Positions 1 through 11,257 of a stretch of DNA of 64,000 nucleotides are shown here, in pieces; within the stretch, counting starts at the first letter, position 1; each line of letters starts with the position of its first letter. Made by a program: the position numbers and the translations under genes. The notes below the pieces were generated by a model. That model was not told the DNA's origin. It saw nothing but the letters and a program-made list of their open reading frames with translations, and did no database searches. The DNA is taken from contig JAUKUA010000002.1 in assembly GCA_030549175.1 (NCBI GenBank), positions 1,612,001-1,676,000 of the forward strand, in the 5' to 3' direction. Source of the DNA: Lasiosphaeris hirsuta (taxonomy: Eukaryota > Ascomycota > Sordariomycetes > Sordariales > Lasiosphaeriaceae).

Positions 1-858
1 GCTCACAAAGCCCAGCGTGTGTCCGCGAGTCTACCCTTTCGTTGGACTCTGGCGAAGTGGTTAGCAATCAGCGGCCTTTGTTGCCGAAGCAGCCCGGGAG
101 AACAGCCCATACCTCGGCCATGGCAGATCGAAAGGACTGGACGGCTGCTGCCATTCATCTTTAGCCACGATCTCTCACGTTCGAAGCGTACGCTTTCCCA
201 TCGCCTCTTGCCGTTCCGTTCAGCCGTCTTGAGTAGAAGAGCACATAGCTCGCACTTCTTCCGCCGCAATTCCATATCTATCATGCTATAATCTATGAAG
301 AACAGGTTCTCAAGGAAATCTAGCCCCTAGCACTTCCCACATAACTTGGCTGGTTTACTTGGTTTCGGCAAGTTCATGGTGGTTGATAATATATCGCTCG
401 CAAACTCCGAATCCGGTTCCACAACCCAATTATCGTCAAGCTGTGCACATTGTCAGCCAGGCCACTATTATGCCGCAACAAGGGGTGGGTTTTCGCACTC
501 TCTGCCATGCTTGTTAGCTGGGTATAGGAAGGGGTGATCCACATCTGAGTAGAAGCTTACCGGCTACGAGCATGAGAAAGATAGTTAGCACCCTACAGTG
601 AGCTGAGAAGACATATCCATTAAATAAAGGTCAAGGTTTGTGGAGGTTGCTTACATGCTAAGATCACAGTCTCGAGGTCAGCATTGTGATGAGTAATGTC
701 CAAGCGACATTCCACATACCTTCTATTGACACAAACCATATCAGTCGATCGTTAACTACTGTTCCTCACGGGTCATGCATGGGCTCGGTTTTGCTCACAT
801 ACTAGACATCTCGAAGATTAACGTGTTACCCTCTACACGGGCGGACCGAGAGGCTTCC
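1..858. other. Left edge, no supported gene
   Basis: Only short overlapping open frames are present. None shows a recognisable motif, a plausible start context or splice signals. I see nothing to annotate. Confidence 0.5.
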
Positions 859-1791
859 TCACGTCTTTCTAAAAAGAGCGTCAGTCAAGGTAGTAGAAAC
901 GCACGAACATCCTGAACCACTTACAAATTTTGGATCTTGAGCGAAAGAGTCGAGGTGGCGGCCACCTGCTTTCGCAAGCCCCGGTGTGAGATAGCCAGCC
1001 GCATCCTGGAGGACCTTCAGGCTGGCATTGAGGGGATTCTCGGCAAGATCAAAGTCCGGCGCAGGCACTCTGACAAGTACCTGTCTCAACCAGTAATCAT
1101 ACGGCCGGTCTTCGTCATCCATGATTTGCTCTAGTGCCTTCGCTAGCTCGACAGATGTCGCTCGCTGTCGACCGAGAGTGGTCCTCGAAGGGACGAGATT
1201 GCCTCCAATAACTGTTGGGGAGCTGACCATCAGCCGGGGCCCAGCTGAAGGTTCCTCAATTTTGTCCCTCTCTGGACTCTTTTCATGGAAGGTTTGTCCT
1301 CTGAAAGGGGGAAGTTCCACAACTAGGAGTCTCGACCGCACGAGGTTGATAATAAGCTCGCCAAGCGCGGTATCATCAGCGCAGATAGGGTTGCCAGCAA
1401 TATGACTCAGCCATCTCTCGACAATTGGCTGGAGCTTCCCATTCAATATCCGGCCATCTGGAGATGACTCGAGGGCGTAGCACGGGACACTCTCCCGGTA
1501 TTGGCCCCGGACGTTAGAACGAAACCGTTTCACGCTCGGATAACCGTACACAAGCCAAATGATGATCTCGAGCATCACACATCCCATGGACCAGACGTCG
1601 TATTGGCGACCAAGAAGCCTCAATTCTCCATTCGTTGATGGGAAAGAAATGAGGGTGTGAAGATATCGTCTGGAGGGAAGGCATCCACACATGTAGACTG
1701 CTTCTAGACGCTCATCCAGAATGTAAAGAAAAATAGATTGGCAGGTCGCCTTTGGTCGTCGGGGAAAGCGACGCGATAAAGATTCTTTCAA
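859..1791 (-). pseudogene. Protein-kinase C-lobe fragment
   Basis: A 310-codon open frame on the minus strand carries the subdomain IX signature DVWSMGCVMLE, followed by a Trp/Leu/Tyr-rich helix and a KLQPIVERWLSHI-like segment. These are typical of the C-lobe of a large family of fungal kinases that have an HGD rather than HRD catalytic loop. No glycine loop, VAIK lysine, catalytic loop or DFG lies upstream, on either side of the TTG codon that opens the frame, and there is no ATG in the first 33 codons. It is therefore a truncated gene or a terminal exon without its partner. It points away from the related kinase at 2123-4016, so the two may be remnants of an inverted duplication. The kinase assignment is good; that it is non-functional is inferred from the missing N-lobe. 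Confidence 0.55.
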
Positions 1792-2122
1792 CTTCTTGGC
1801 AAGCGTTCGTCCCCGGCGCTGCGACGTTATCAGTCAGAAGAAACCAAGCCAAAATCCACCTACATTAGGGTCGAAGAATCGGAAATCGGATGCAGACATG
1901 TCTGCCTCGGGGCACGCAGAGCTAATCGTACCTGCCTTGGTGGCGCCCGATGAAGACCACTGTGACAGCCTGAGGCCATCTGGCACGGCAAGGACGATGT
2001 ATGCCCCTCTCGACAGCCGATGTCACAGCGCCCAACAAGTTGCCTTTTCTTAAAGACCCGATTGCTTACAGATTGTTGATTCACAGATTCGAGCGAGGCC
2101 AAGAAGCGTCACTTTCCTGGAG

Positions 2123-4016
2123 GTGCCTGTTCAAGTTCGCGATCTATCACCAGCCCGCTCAAGTTCACATGGTGGTGACGATTCTTATACTCTCGCTGGC
2201 GACGATGACACCATCGGCCATCATTCCGGAAAGTCGTTGCGAAGCTGGGTGAGGCGTTGTAAAGAGGTCTTCAATCACCACGCCAGTCACGGCAGGTTCG
2301 ACAAGTCGCTGGCGGATCAACTTGTGAGCGAGTATCCAGGTGTCAACAATGACAGGTTCATTCCCATGGGGCGGCTGGAGGATCTGCTATGCGAGAGCAA
2401 CGTGACAATAGAATTGATGCGGCTTGGACAATCCGGATCACTGAGATCATTCTGGAATTCACTTCGACCCTATGGGACAGTCAGGAATGCGGCGAAGGCA
2501 ATATGCCACGGTGCAAGCGTTGGAGATGCGCAACGGGGCGGGTGCCTGCGCAAGATCTTTGCGACGTTGCTCCTCATTGGCTACCCGACTTTGATCGGAG
2601 ACTTTATGGGCGAAGGAATTTATGACGACGACCTGCCACTGACGCAAAAGCGAGACCCCCGGCTCCGATAACCTCTGTCTCCACATCTGCGACGGCATCG
2701 GAGAAGCAGGGAGGAAGGTGCAGTTCTCGAACATGTGGACGCCCCACCAAGTGGTGTCATTTGCACGCTCGCAGTGGGAAGTGCTTGCACCGTTCCTCTC
2801 GCGCAGCAAGCCTAGAGAGTATAGGTTCCGCGAACTCCCGGACAAGATGATTATGCCTTTCACGGCCCTCGAGTCCATTGGGGCTGGCGGTTATGGCCAT
2901 GCCGACATCTACCATGGCGAAATTCACCCCCAGCACCACAACTTTCCCGTTGGACTGTTCGTCGTCAAAAGCATCCGCATCAACGGGCCGGAGGCCGACC
3001 AATTTGAGAAGGAAGTTCGCATGCTCAGGAGGGTCTGCGCCAACGAGCATATAGTGGACCCTCTTGAGGCATATCGACACCGTGGAGCCTACCATTTGCT
3101 CCTGCCCCGCGCCGAGTGTGACCTCGAGGTTTATTGGAAAGAGGTCGATCACGGTGGCCTGAGGACCAACACGGCCTTTTTGCTCTCGTGGATGGCGCAA
3201 CAATGCGGAGGTCTCGCCAGCGGGCTAAACCAGATCCATCATCACCTCACCACTTCGATGAGTTCCCTTTTCCAAAGAACAGCTGAAAGGCTGAGCCTGG
3301 GAGTTTCACGCAAGAGGGCCGTCCTGCCATCGCCAGATGCCCCAAGAAGACATAAATTCCATGGAGCCCATGGTGATGTCAAGCCGTCCAACATCCTCTG
3401 GTTTCCCGGCCCAACTGCTAACGGCACGCTCAAGATTACCGATTTCGGGGCCGGAGATTACAGCGACACCGAGTCGACACGCCGGTCTTCGGACCCAGTC
3501 CCCTTTACACCATCGTACCAGCCCCCAGAACGTGCGCTTGACATCGACGACGAGATTGACGTCTCCTGGGCCTACGACGTGTGGAGGCTGGGGTGCGTGT
3601 ACTCCGAGTTCGCCACATGGTACGGTGGTGGTTACCCTATGGTCGATAAATTTACCAGATCCAGACGGCCCGCACATGCAGACCGCGGCGGAGCGCCGTT
3701 CTTTGAACTTGGAGCAGATGGGAAGGCGGTTGTGAAGCCCGCAGTCGAAGAGGTAAAGTTGATCCCACCCTCGTCAACCGTGGTGATACCAGAGAGAGAT
3801 GCCGTCTAACGTCAATAGCACTTTGGCGATCTCCGTCGTAGAGTTGACGTATCAGCTTCGAGTTTCTTTTGCGACTTCTTGGAAATGATCCGGACCAAAT
3901 GCTGATCATCAACCCGCACGGAACCCCTGACGATCCAGCGCGCCGGAGTTGTTGCGGGACTATTTCGCGCGATTTGGGTGGCATAATTCAGAGGCACGGA
4001 TACATCCAGAACGAAC
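2123..4016 (+). pseudogene. Frameshifted protein-kinase gene
   Basis: Two frames together encode one kinase. The first (2123-2671) holds an N-terminal helical region. The second (codons from about 2650 to 3809) holds a kinase domain with a GAGGYG glycine loop near 2880, a VVK lysine near 2966, an EKEV helix C, the catalytic loop HGDVKPSNIL near 3370, DFG near 3440 and DVWRLGCV near 3577. The frames differ by one base near the C-run at about 2652. The C-lobe stops early at 3809. Tail-like kinase sequence (a DFLEMI segment at 3876-3893, then an MLIINP segment near 3900) follows in other frames, so at least two more shifts are needed. HGD in place of HRD is usual in this fungal family. I cannot exclude sequencing errors, but several lesions plus the neighbouring fragment favour a pseudogene. 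Confidence 0.6.
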
Positions 4017-4045
4017 ATTCCGAATAGGAACTGAGGACAGATCAT

Positions 4046-5845
4046 TAGACATGTTCTTTGTAGGGTTTTGGGCCCGTGCCTGGGTTCTGACCTATTGTTT
4101 GAAGTACCTCAAAGAAGCCTACTTGTAAGATCGACTCACGCCCAATCAAAGAGAAATTTGCCTTCCAATGACCCCCTAGACTACGATTTCGGCAAAACGA
4201 CTCCTGGTCGTGCGGAGAACTACCTAGCTAACCAGAATTTCCCAAACCAGCATAACTCACCTAACATTCCCCCCCTCCCCCTTTTCCCTCCGGAAACCCA
4301 AATTGATTCCCTAGGTTACTAGTATGCTGATCCTAATACTTCCAACCACACAACCCGACCCTTCCATATTCACTTTCCAACTCACCCACCAGATCCACAC
4401 ACAGACCCTGTGAGCCCCTAAATGAAGAATCCGCGCCGCCTTCGTCGGAAGCGGCAAGAAATCCGGCCAGAAATTCAATAGCGCCTTCTGTGTGGTTCCG
4501 GAAAAGAAGTTGTATCCTCTCGAACTCAGTTTGAATCGCGCTAGGGATACTATTGAGTGAAGTCTTAAGTCGGTTGTTGTATCGGTAGGCTGTGAAATGA
4601 GACCTTCCACTTTTTACATGACGTGAGTGAAGGGATGAGAACTTAGCTTGAGCGCAGGGATTGCCTTGGAATTTCACCGGACTATTAGCGGAACGCCAGG
4701 ACAATGAAGAGGCTAACTCAGGCAATGCCGAGGTATTGCTAATCGTTCGGTTCTATTACCTGCCTGACTTAGTCTATAGTTTGCGGAGTCGAATTCATAG
4801 CCGCACTCTCCTGTGTTACCAAGATAAGACATTGTATTTGTAATTTTTGTGGACAACACCGCTACACGCGCGTCTAATAAGGTGCAAAGAGCCCTGCTCT
4901 TCTTTATTAGCTCACAAAGTCATACTTACTTTATAACACTTTCCTGGCTCGCTTTGCCTTTGTAACGCAGTGCCTGTACTAGATAGTTCGATAGAGCGCA
5001 TACAGCTTGAAGCTCTAATTAACCCGTAACGGTAACGGTGATTTCTCAGGTGGGAAAGAGAAAACGGCCGTTACGTGGCGAGGGAAAGCCACCGTTACGT
5101 GTAGGGGCGCCGGTGTCCCAGAATTGGGCACAGGTTTCCTTGCAACTACACCACTCCATTTATGGTCACGGCAAGTATAGCCGAGGAAAATTTCGGCTCA
5201 GGCGGCCCTCAGTGCGGCTCACCCCCAGTTCAGGATCTGCGACTAATACGGACTCAGCCAGAAAAAGTTGTCGGGTGAGACTATATAGGTAAGTACCTAC
5301 CTAACCAAGCCACCCAAGTGCTTCGCGCTGCGGTGCTTCTTGCCTGGCCAACTTTTGCACTACCACCCGACATCTCCCGCCCAACGGGCCGTAGTAAGGT
5401 AGAGTCCTGTTCACTCTACTATCAGCCATACATCAGATGGAGCACAACTCGCGTGATTCTGCGGTTATGAGCGTCTACTTCGGGGTTATTCGTCCCAGAG
5501 TGCTTGAGGTAGTAGTCACAGCCGACTTACCCGGTACTTGGGCAAGGATATATGAAGATATCTGGTATATGCTGGTGTTTCGTATACTTTTGCTGGCTCA
5601 TGTTACACGACTTTAACAGAAAGGATGTGCAGATGTCCAGCATGATGAGTACACTAATAGGCAGCAGGCTACAGGTGTATATCCTCTAGATTGGAGTTCG
5701 AGGTTATGGGAGTCGTAAAAGACAGCTGGACTAGAGCGCCAGATTACTCCTCGTTGCTACAAATTAACTCTATGGTATGCACTTTACATGCTTGAACCCC
5801 TGACCATTACCCCTATTCCTCATTAAAACCCCCACCTGCCGCAGG
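4046..5845. other. Gene-poor stretch
   Basis: No supported gene. The minus-strand frame at 4333-4725 is weakly protein-like but has no start or domain that I recognise. Around 5027-5100 the sequence CCGTTACG or its complement recurs several times, and TGGC/GCCA arms flank GAGGGAAA, so a small structured repeat may sit here. Scattered TAGGTA/TACCTA words resemble the short repeats common in Sordariomycete intergenic DNA. Confidence 0.35.
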
Positions 5846-7710
5846 TCATGATCTATACTGGTTCGACGCCGGCCTGTGATTCCCACCCTGCTGATTCCAC
5901 CCCTGCTGCGCATCCAACTCCTGGCCCCCGGAGGGATACCCGCCCTGCTGCGCCGCAGCCTGCGGAACAGGATACCCCCCCGCCAACTCGGGGGTATTGC
6001 TCACATTCGGCCCGACATGATGTCCACCATCCAGCTCCGTCGGCTCCGGCACGTCAGGCGGACCGCCCCACAGCTCGCTGTGGTTGCCCCGCGGAGGGGG
6101 CGTCTTGCCCTGGTACGGCGGCTGCTGGTACGCCTGGGGGGGCGGGCTGCCGGCGGTGCTGACACCGCCGTTCTGCCACGGCGGCTGGTTCGCGAACTGC
6201 TGGTGGTACTGCTGCTGCTGCGCCGGGTCCCAGTTCTGGAAGCCGGCCGGCACCGGGTAGCCCTGCGGCGGCGGGCTGCTGGTTGCGCTGCTGTTCTGCC
6301 ATGCCGAGGCGGCCGGCGACTGCTGGCGGTTAGGGTCCCATTTGTCGTTGCCGGGCTGCCACGCGGCCGTGGGCGGGAGGTGCGGCTGCTGGGATGGGTC
6401 GCCGCCGAAGCTGTCTCGGCCGCTGGGTTCCTTTTGCTGCTTGCGCTTCTTCCAGAACAGGAAGAGCGGGATGCCGATGAGCAGGAGCGCGCCGATGGCG
6501 GCGCCCACGCCCACGCCGGCCGTCTGCGCGGCCGTCAACCCCGTGCTGCCTCCGGTGGGGGTCGCGTTGTCGTCGTTTTTGGCGCCGCCGGTACCGCCGC
6601 CCGTGGTGCTGGCGCTGGCGCTGGCGCTAGCGCTCGCGCTCGCAGTCGGGCTGGAGCCGCCGTCGCTGACTGCGGCGGCGACGCGGACTTCGACTGTCCG
6701 TGTCGACGTGACGGTCGTCCCGGCGTTGAAGTAGGTCGTCTTGGTCTCCGAGGTGAAGACGGTGGTGGTGCTGCTCAGAGTCGTCCACTGGGTTGAGGCG
6801 CTGGTCGATGTGATGAAGGCAGTGATGTACTTGGTCGTGGTGACGGTGATGGTCGATGTCGTCTGTCTCACGACGATGACGCCGCGCGCGGCCAGGCCCG
6901 AGGCGAGCGCGTCTAGGGTCGGGCGCGCAAAGACAGTGGCGGTGACGGGCCCTGGTGGCGATAGTTGGTGCTGCAGGCCATCCTGGCGCGCAGCTGCTGT
7001 CTTCTCGGGTATGGTTGCCTTCCTCACAATGGTGGGCGTGGTGACGGTGATGGTGCTGGTTAGCCACTCGGTCGCCGTCGCCACGTTGCTCTCTGTGACG
7101 AGGGTGACATCGATGCTCGTCGTGGTCACGAAGAGGGTCGTGGTGGCTGGGACCACCGCGCTGACGACGACGTTGGAGGAAATTGTGCTTGTGACGGTCG
7201 TAGTGTGTGTGGTTCTGGTCGTGTTAGTCAACATCTCGCTCGGGGTTAACCTGTGCTCTCTCACGTTGGATTGAGGCACACGCCCTTGCTGCACGTCTGG
7301 AAGTCCTCGCAGCAGTCCTTGCCGCCGCAACACGTCGTGTCGGCTCTGCAACAGGAGGCCCCTCCCGTGTCGGGATCTGAGCAGCACGTGTATCCCGAGT
7401 CGCAGCATCCTATCGACCCGCTCGTGTCCTGGCAGCACACTTCGGACGTAGCGCATCCACAGCTGCTCTGCCGCTCAAAAAGACCACCTCGGCTGACTTC
7501 TGCTGCCCAGAAAGGCGGGATTGGCTTTCGGGGCCTGTTCGATCCCAACTTGACGTCCCAGCCGGTGATAAGGGCTTCGACATCGTCGGCACACGTCGCG
7601 TTGAGCTTTTCGAGCCGTCTATCGAGCTCATGTTGCTCAAGGCCGGCGACCTGGAGTGCCCCTATTCCGAAACATAGCAGCAGACTGACGGAGCTGCGCA
7701 GGGGGCGCAT
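5846..7710 (-). CDS. Secreted Cys-rich, single-pass membrane protein
   Basis: Two exons, complement(7265..7710, 5846..7214), give 604 residues. The 50-nt intron (7215-7264) has donor GTGAGA, branch GACTAAC and acceptor CCAG, and restores the frame. Layout: signal peptide about 1-23; a Cys cluster at about 84-147 with several CC pairs (granulin-like spacing); a long Ser/Thr/Val stretch likely to be heavily O-glycosylated; an (AS)n run; a membrane helix at about 380-403 (GVGVGAAIGALLLIGIP); a KKRK stop-transfer; and a 200-residue Pro/Gln/Gly-rich cytoplasmic tail. The plan is that of fungal wall-stress sensor-like proteins, with the Cys module outside and a disordered tail inside, but the Cys pattern is not a WSC domain. 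The ligand is unknown. A long plus-strand open frame here is an antisense shadow. Confidence 0.82.
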
Positions 7711-10700
7711 CGTGAGAGAGTTGATGACAAACGGCGAGGCATCAGGTCGAAATCAACACGAAAACAGCAAGAGAAACCACAGTCACGGTATATGTATTTG
7801 GGGCCCCTTGAGTACGCTAGCCTCGTGTCCCGTTACGAACGGAGCCGCCTACATCACATCCCATCTCACCCGCCATGCGCAGCCCGGGGGCCATGCCCTC
7901 CCTCCTCCAGGCTCTCTTCCTTCACGTCCAAACTCTTTGCTCTTTTTTGTCGCGCGCAACGAGACGAGACAGGGGCCGTGAATTAGGGTCTTGGCTTGGG
8001 ATTTCTGGAAGGACAGCTGAGCTAAACAAGATCCGCAGTGGCGTATAGTCTTCCCCCTGATTTGCTGAGAGGCCATAATATCTTCTGGGGTATACTTGCC
8101 GCTAACCCAGTTGGAGCTGGCACATGGGCACTAGCCACTGAGCTTGACCGGGAGTGATTTTCAGCAGGATCCTCTTCCACACCCAGAAATAGCCCAAGCG
8201 CGCAGGACTTGCTGCCTAGGCGCGTTCCATTGTTTCTGCCTTGGCAAGAAGCGCATCGCGCTTCCTTCCTCCTCAGAAGAGCCATTCAACGATGAGGAGG
8301 GCGATTTAGGTCTGGGGAAATCGCGGGCGTAACTCGGTCTGGGGAATGTTCGTATTCAACCCCCTCCCCCCACCCCCCATCACGTTGTAGTAGTATTCCA
8401 TCCCGTGGTCTAGTGTGGTGTGACTGGGAATCCAAGGCCAACAAAAAGTCTTGGCGGCCTTGCGCAACACCAACTATTGATCGTATGAGACAGGGGTCAG
8501 TCCTGAGTTCAGTTCACAGCCACAGGCCGCGGTAACAGGTGTTCGATACTTGTTGGGGGCGGCAAGGGTTGCCATGCAGCGTAATTTTACTTTTGATTGA
8601 ACAGCCGTTCCGGCGCCACTTGTCCGGCTTGCTCCCCTTTTTGTTGCTTGCATTTAAGACTTGGCGACCAAGCAGCTCAGTAAGGTTCTACATCACTTGT
8701 TCCCGCTCCCATACCGACTCGAGATGCAGCACGTCTACAACTACACACACAACTCAAACTCATACAGACGGTATTCTACACTGCACGACCAAATTGTCCA
8801 GGCCGCCCGGTGAAGGACAAATACGATTGCGTCAGCGCCGATGGGTTAATAGCTAGTACCTACTAGTCTGAACCTTAGTTCAACAGGGCTTTGCTTGCTA
8901 GCAGCGCCCCAACTGGAACTAAGCCTTTAGTTGCCCTTTCTTTTCTGAATAGAAGGTGGACAAGACTTGGCGAGAACCCGAGGCAAACACTCTTTCAGTC
9001 GCATGTACATGACAATAGTCTTGGCCCCTACACAAGTAACTTACCCGGTAGCTATCTGCCACTAGTCTCGGGTTGTTTTTTGTGCACACACCTGTTAGAC
9101 AAAGGAGCCACCAATTCAAGGGGATTTCGAATAATCAAACCGTATTGCTTTATGGAAAAGAGCCGGATGATCTAGCTGCGAAATGCAGTGCAGGAGCATT
9201 GCTTCTTTGGACAATGGGAAAGTGGCAAAGTCGGAGAGCTTTTTGACTTCGGGAGAGCGTCGCAAGGCCGTGTTTCTGGGGTAGCCTTGCAAAGCTGTGT
9301 CAAAGTTTTGTGATTTTAACGTGGTGTCTGAGAAGGCAACTTATCTTGGCCTCATAAAACTCGGAAGAGAGTGCCTCGCCATAAAGTTGGTGATGGTGGC
9401 AAGTAGCGGGTGTCGCCGCAAAGTTTAACAACCTCTTGGAGTGCAACAACACCAACTAGTAATGTATCCGAGGTATCTGAGTCTGTGAGCCAACTGCAGA
9501 TAGATACTTTAAAAGTTTTATTATCACGGCACTGACAAGCCCCGTGTACTAAGTAAGCTGACAGTATATAATTCTACAACTGAATTATTAGTGTCCACTC
9601 GTGATTATAGCACCCCTTTTGGTAGCATGACGTAGTGGCAGTTGGGTGTGGGTCAATTGCTACGCCGTGATATCAAACAGGATTATCGAGGTTGGCACAA
9701 AGTCTACTTGATATAACTGGCCTCGTGGGCGGAACTAGGGGTTGGCTATCGTGGACAGCCTACACCAATCGACTAAATCTATTTCACACAAGAGGGTTTT
9801 CTGCCCGACAATAATGTGAAGGGCAGAGTCTTCAAGTTTCATGGTAGAGTTTGAAACTAACTGCCTGCTTGGAAATCAAGAAACAGATTGTGGTGAGCGC
9901 TCGAAGCTCGATACTGCCCGATTTGTTGGAAGTGTATTGCAAACTCTTTACCTATGCAGCGATTCGATTTGTGTCACACAGAATTCCTATTATTTTTAGT
10001 ATAAAATGCCCAGTTATTTGATCTTGATCTCGTGGCGGGCCGGTGTGAGAGAGATGGGATGACAGCAAATCAACTCTAACTCCAATGGGCGAGATGTGTC
10101 ATGCCGGCTATCAAGTCCTATGATTGATGCTATTGAAGCTCTTTTGAGAGCTTGCAAAGTCCTTGAATGAGGCCTCTTGAATATCAATGAAATGTTTGCT
10201 GTAGAATTCACATGCAGTCTGAGCTGGGCGCGCTTTCTTACAGTGGAAGAGGACATCGGATATCAACGCTGGCCCCAATCACCACCTCGAGTCGATCGGA
10301 GGTTACCAAGTTGTTCAACTCGAACAATAGATACCCAGCTCTCTCCGCACTCGATAAGGACGGTCAAAGCGTAAAAGGTCGGCCTGCTAAAACTGGCGTG
10401 TCCCGGCCAATCGCTTGAGGCGGTTTGCTTTGGGGGCAGAGGCGATGCAATGCTTGGCACTTGTCAGCTTTGACATGGGCTGGTTGGGGGCTCATGCTTC
10501 AACTTTATCGGCGACGTGCGCACTGCGTGTGGCCGGGATTGAGCCTATAGTTGCGACTCTACTTTCCACAATATCCCCATCCTCAGCGGTCCAGTTGTCT
10601 CTCCTCCGAGTTTGCCAACCTCAACGCCACTGTGTAAACTGCGACATGGGAGGATCCTGGCAAGAGGCAAACGTGATCTGCAAGCCTCTCCGTTATTAAT

Positions 10701-11257
10701 CCTTGCTCAAATTAGCCCAAGACTCGCACGTTGACCGCCACAATACCTTCGGTGCAGCAGACTCACGGGAATCGAGATGCGGGAAAGGAAGAAGAATCTG
10801 GGACAAGGTCGTGAGCATCTAATCGCAACAACCCGAGCAGCGGCTCTCCGCCATGGCTCAATTCTCTACCTCCCGCCTTCCAGGGCTGAAAATGCCGTGA
10901 CAGCAAAGGTGACACCGTCACGCTCAAAACATGGGTTGGCGCGTCCTGCTCAGGTCAGCACTAATGCGCCAACAGGGGCTGAGGATTGCGTTCCGGCCAT
11001 CAGAGGAACCAATCGACAGGCGGGAATTGGCCGGCATGGAAGAGGCACAAGGCCGAAGCAGGGCCTCCCGTCCGACGGCGCTGGCGCTGGCGGGGGCAAT
11101 TGCGATGGCAGATGATTGATAAGACGGGGCCCAGCAGCGCGCAGCTTCCGTCGAGTGCGCTGGGAAGAACTAATTTCTCTGAATCTTGGTGAGTGTGGTG
11201 AGTGTGGTGAGACGTCTTCCCACTCTGCCGAGCGACGGCATCTCTCCAAGACTCGCG
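7711..11257. other. Intergenic region between divergent surface-protein genes
   Basis: This 3.5-kb stretch separates the divergently transcribed Cys-rich protein and aspartic-protease-like genes and must hold both promoters. I see no supported ORF. The part from about 9180 to 10020 is relatively AT-rich and lacks coding character. Just before the plus-strand gene (11190-11212) GTGAGTGTG is repeated in tandem. Confidence 0.4.

Noticed and set aside
4333..4725. Weakly protein-like minus-strand frame
   Set aside because: No start, splice signals or domain could be found.
5853..5868. tRNA B-box-like GGTTCGANNCC
   Set aside because: It lies at the end of a coding exon, and no A-box or cloverleaf fits around it.
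5876..6796. 306-codon plus-strand frame rich in Arg and Ala
   Set aside because: Antisense shadow of the Pro/Gln-rich tail of the Cys-rich membrane protein.
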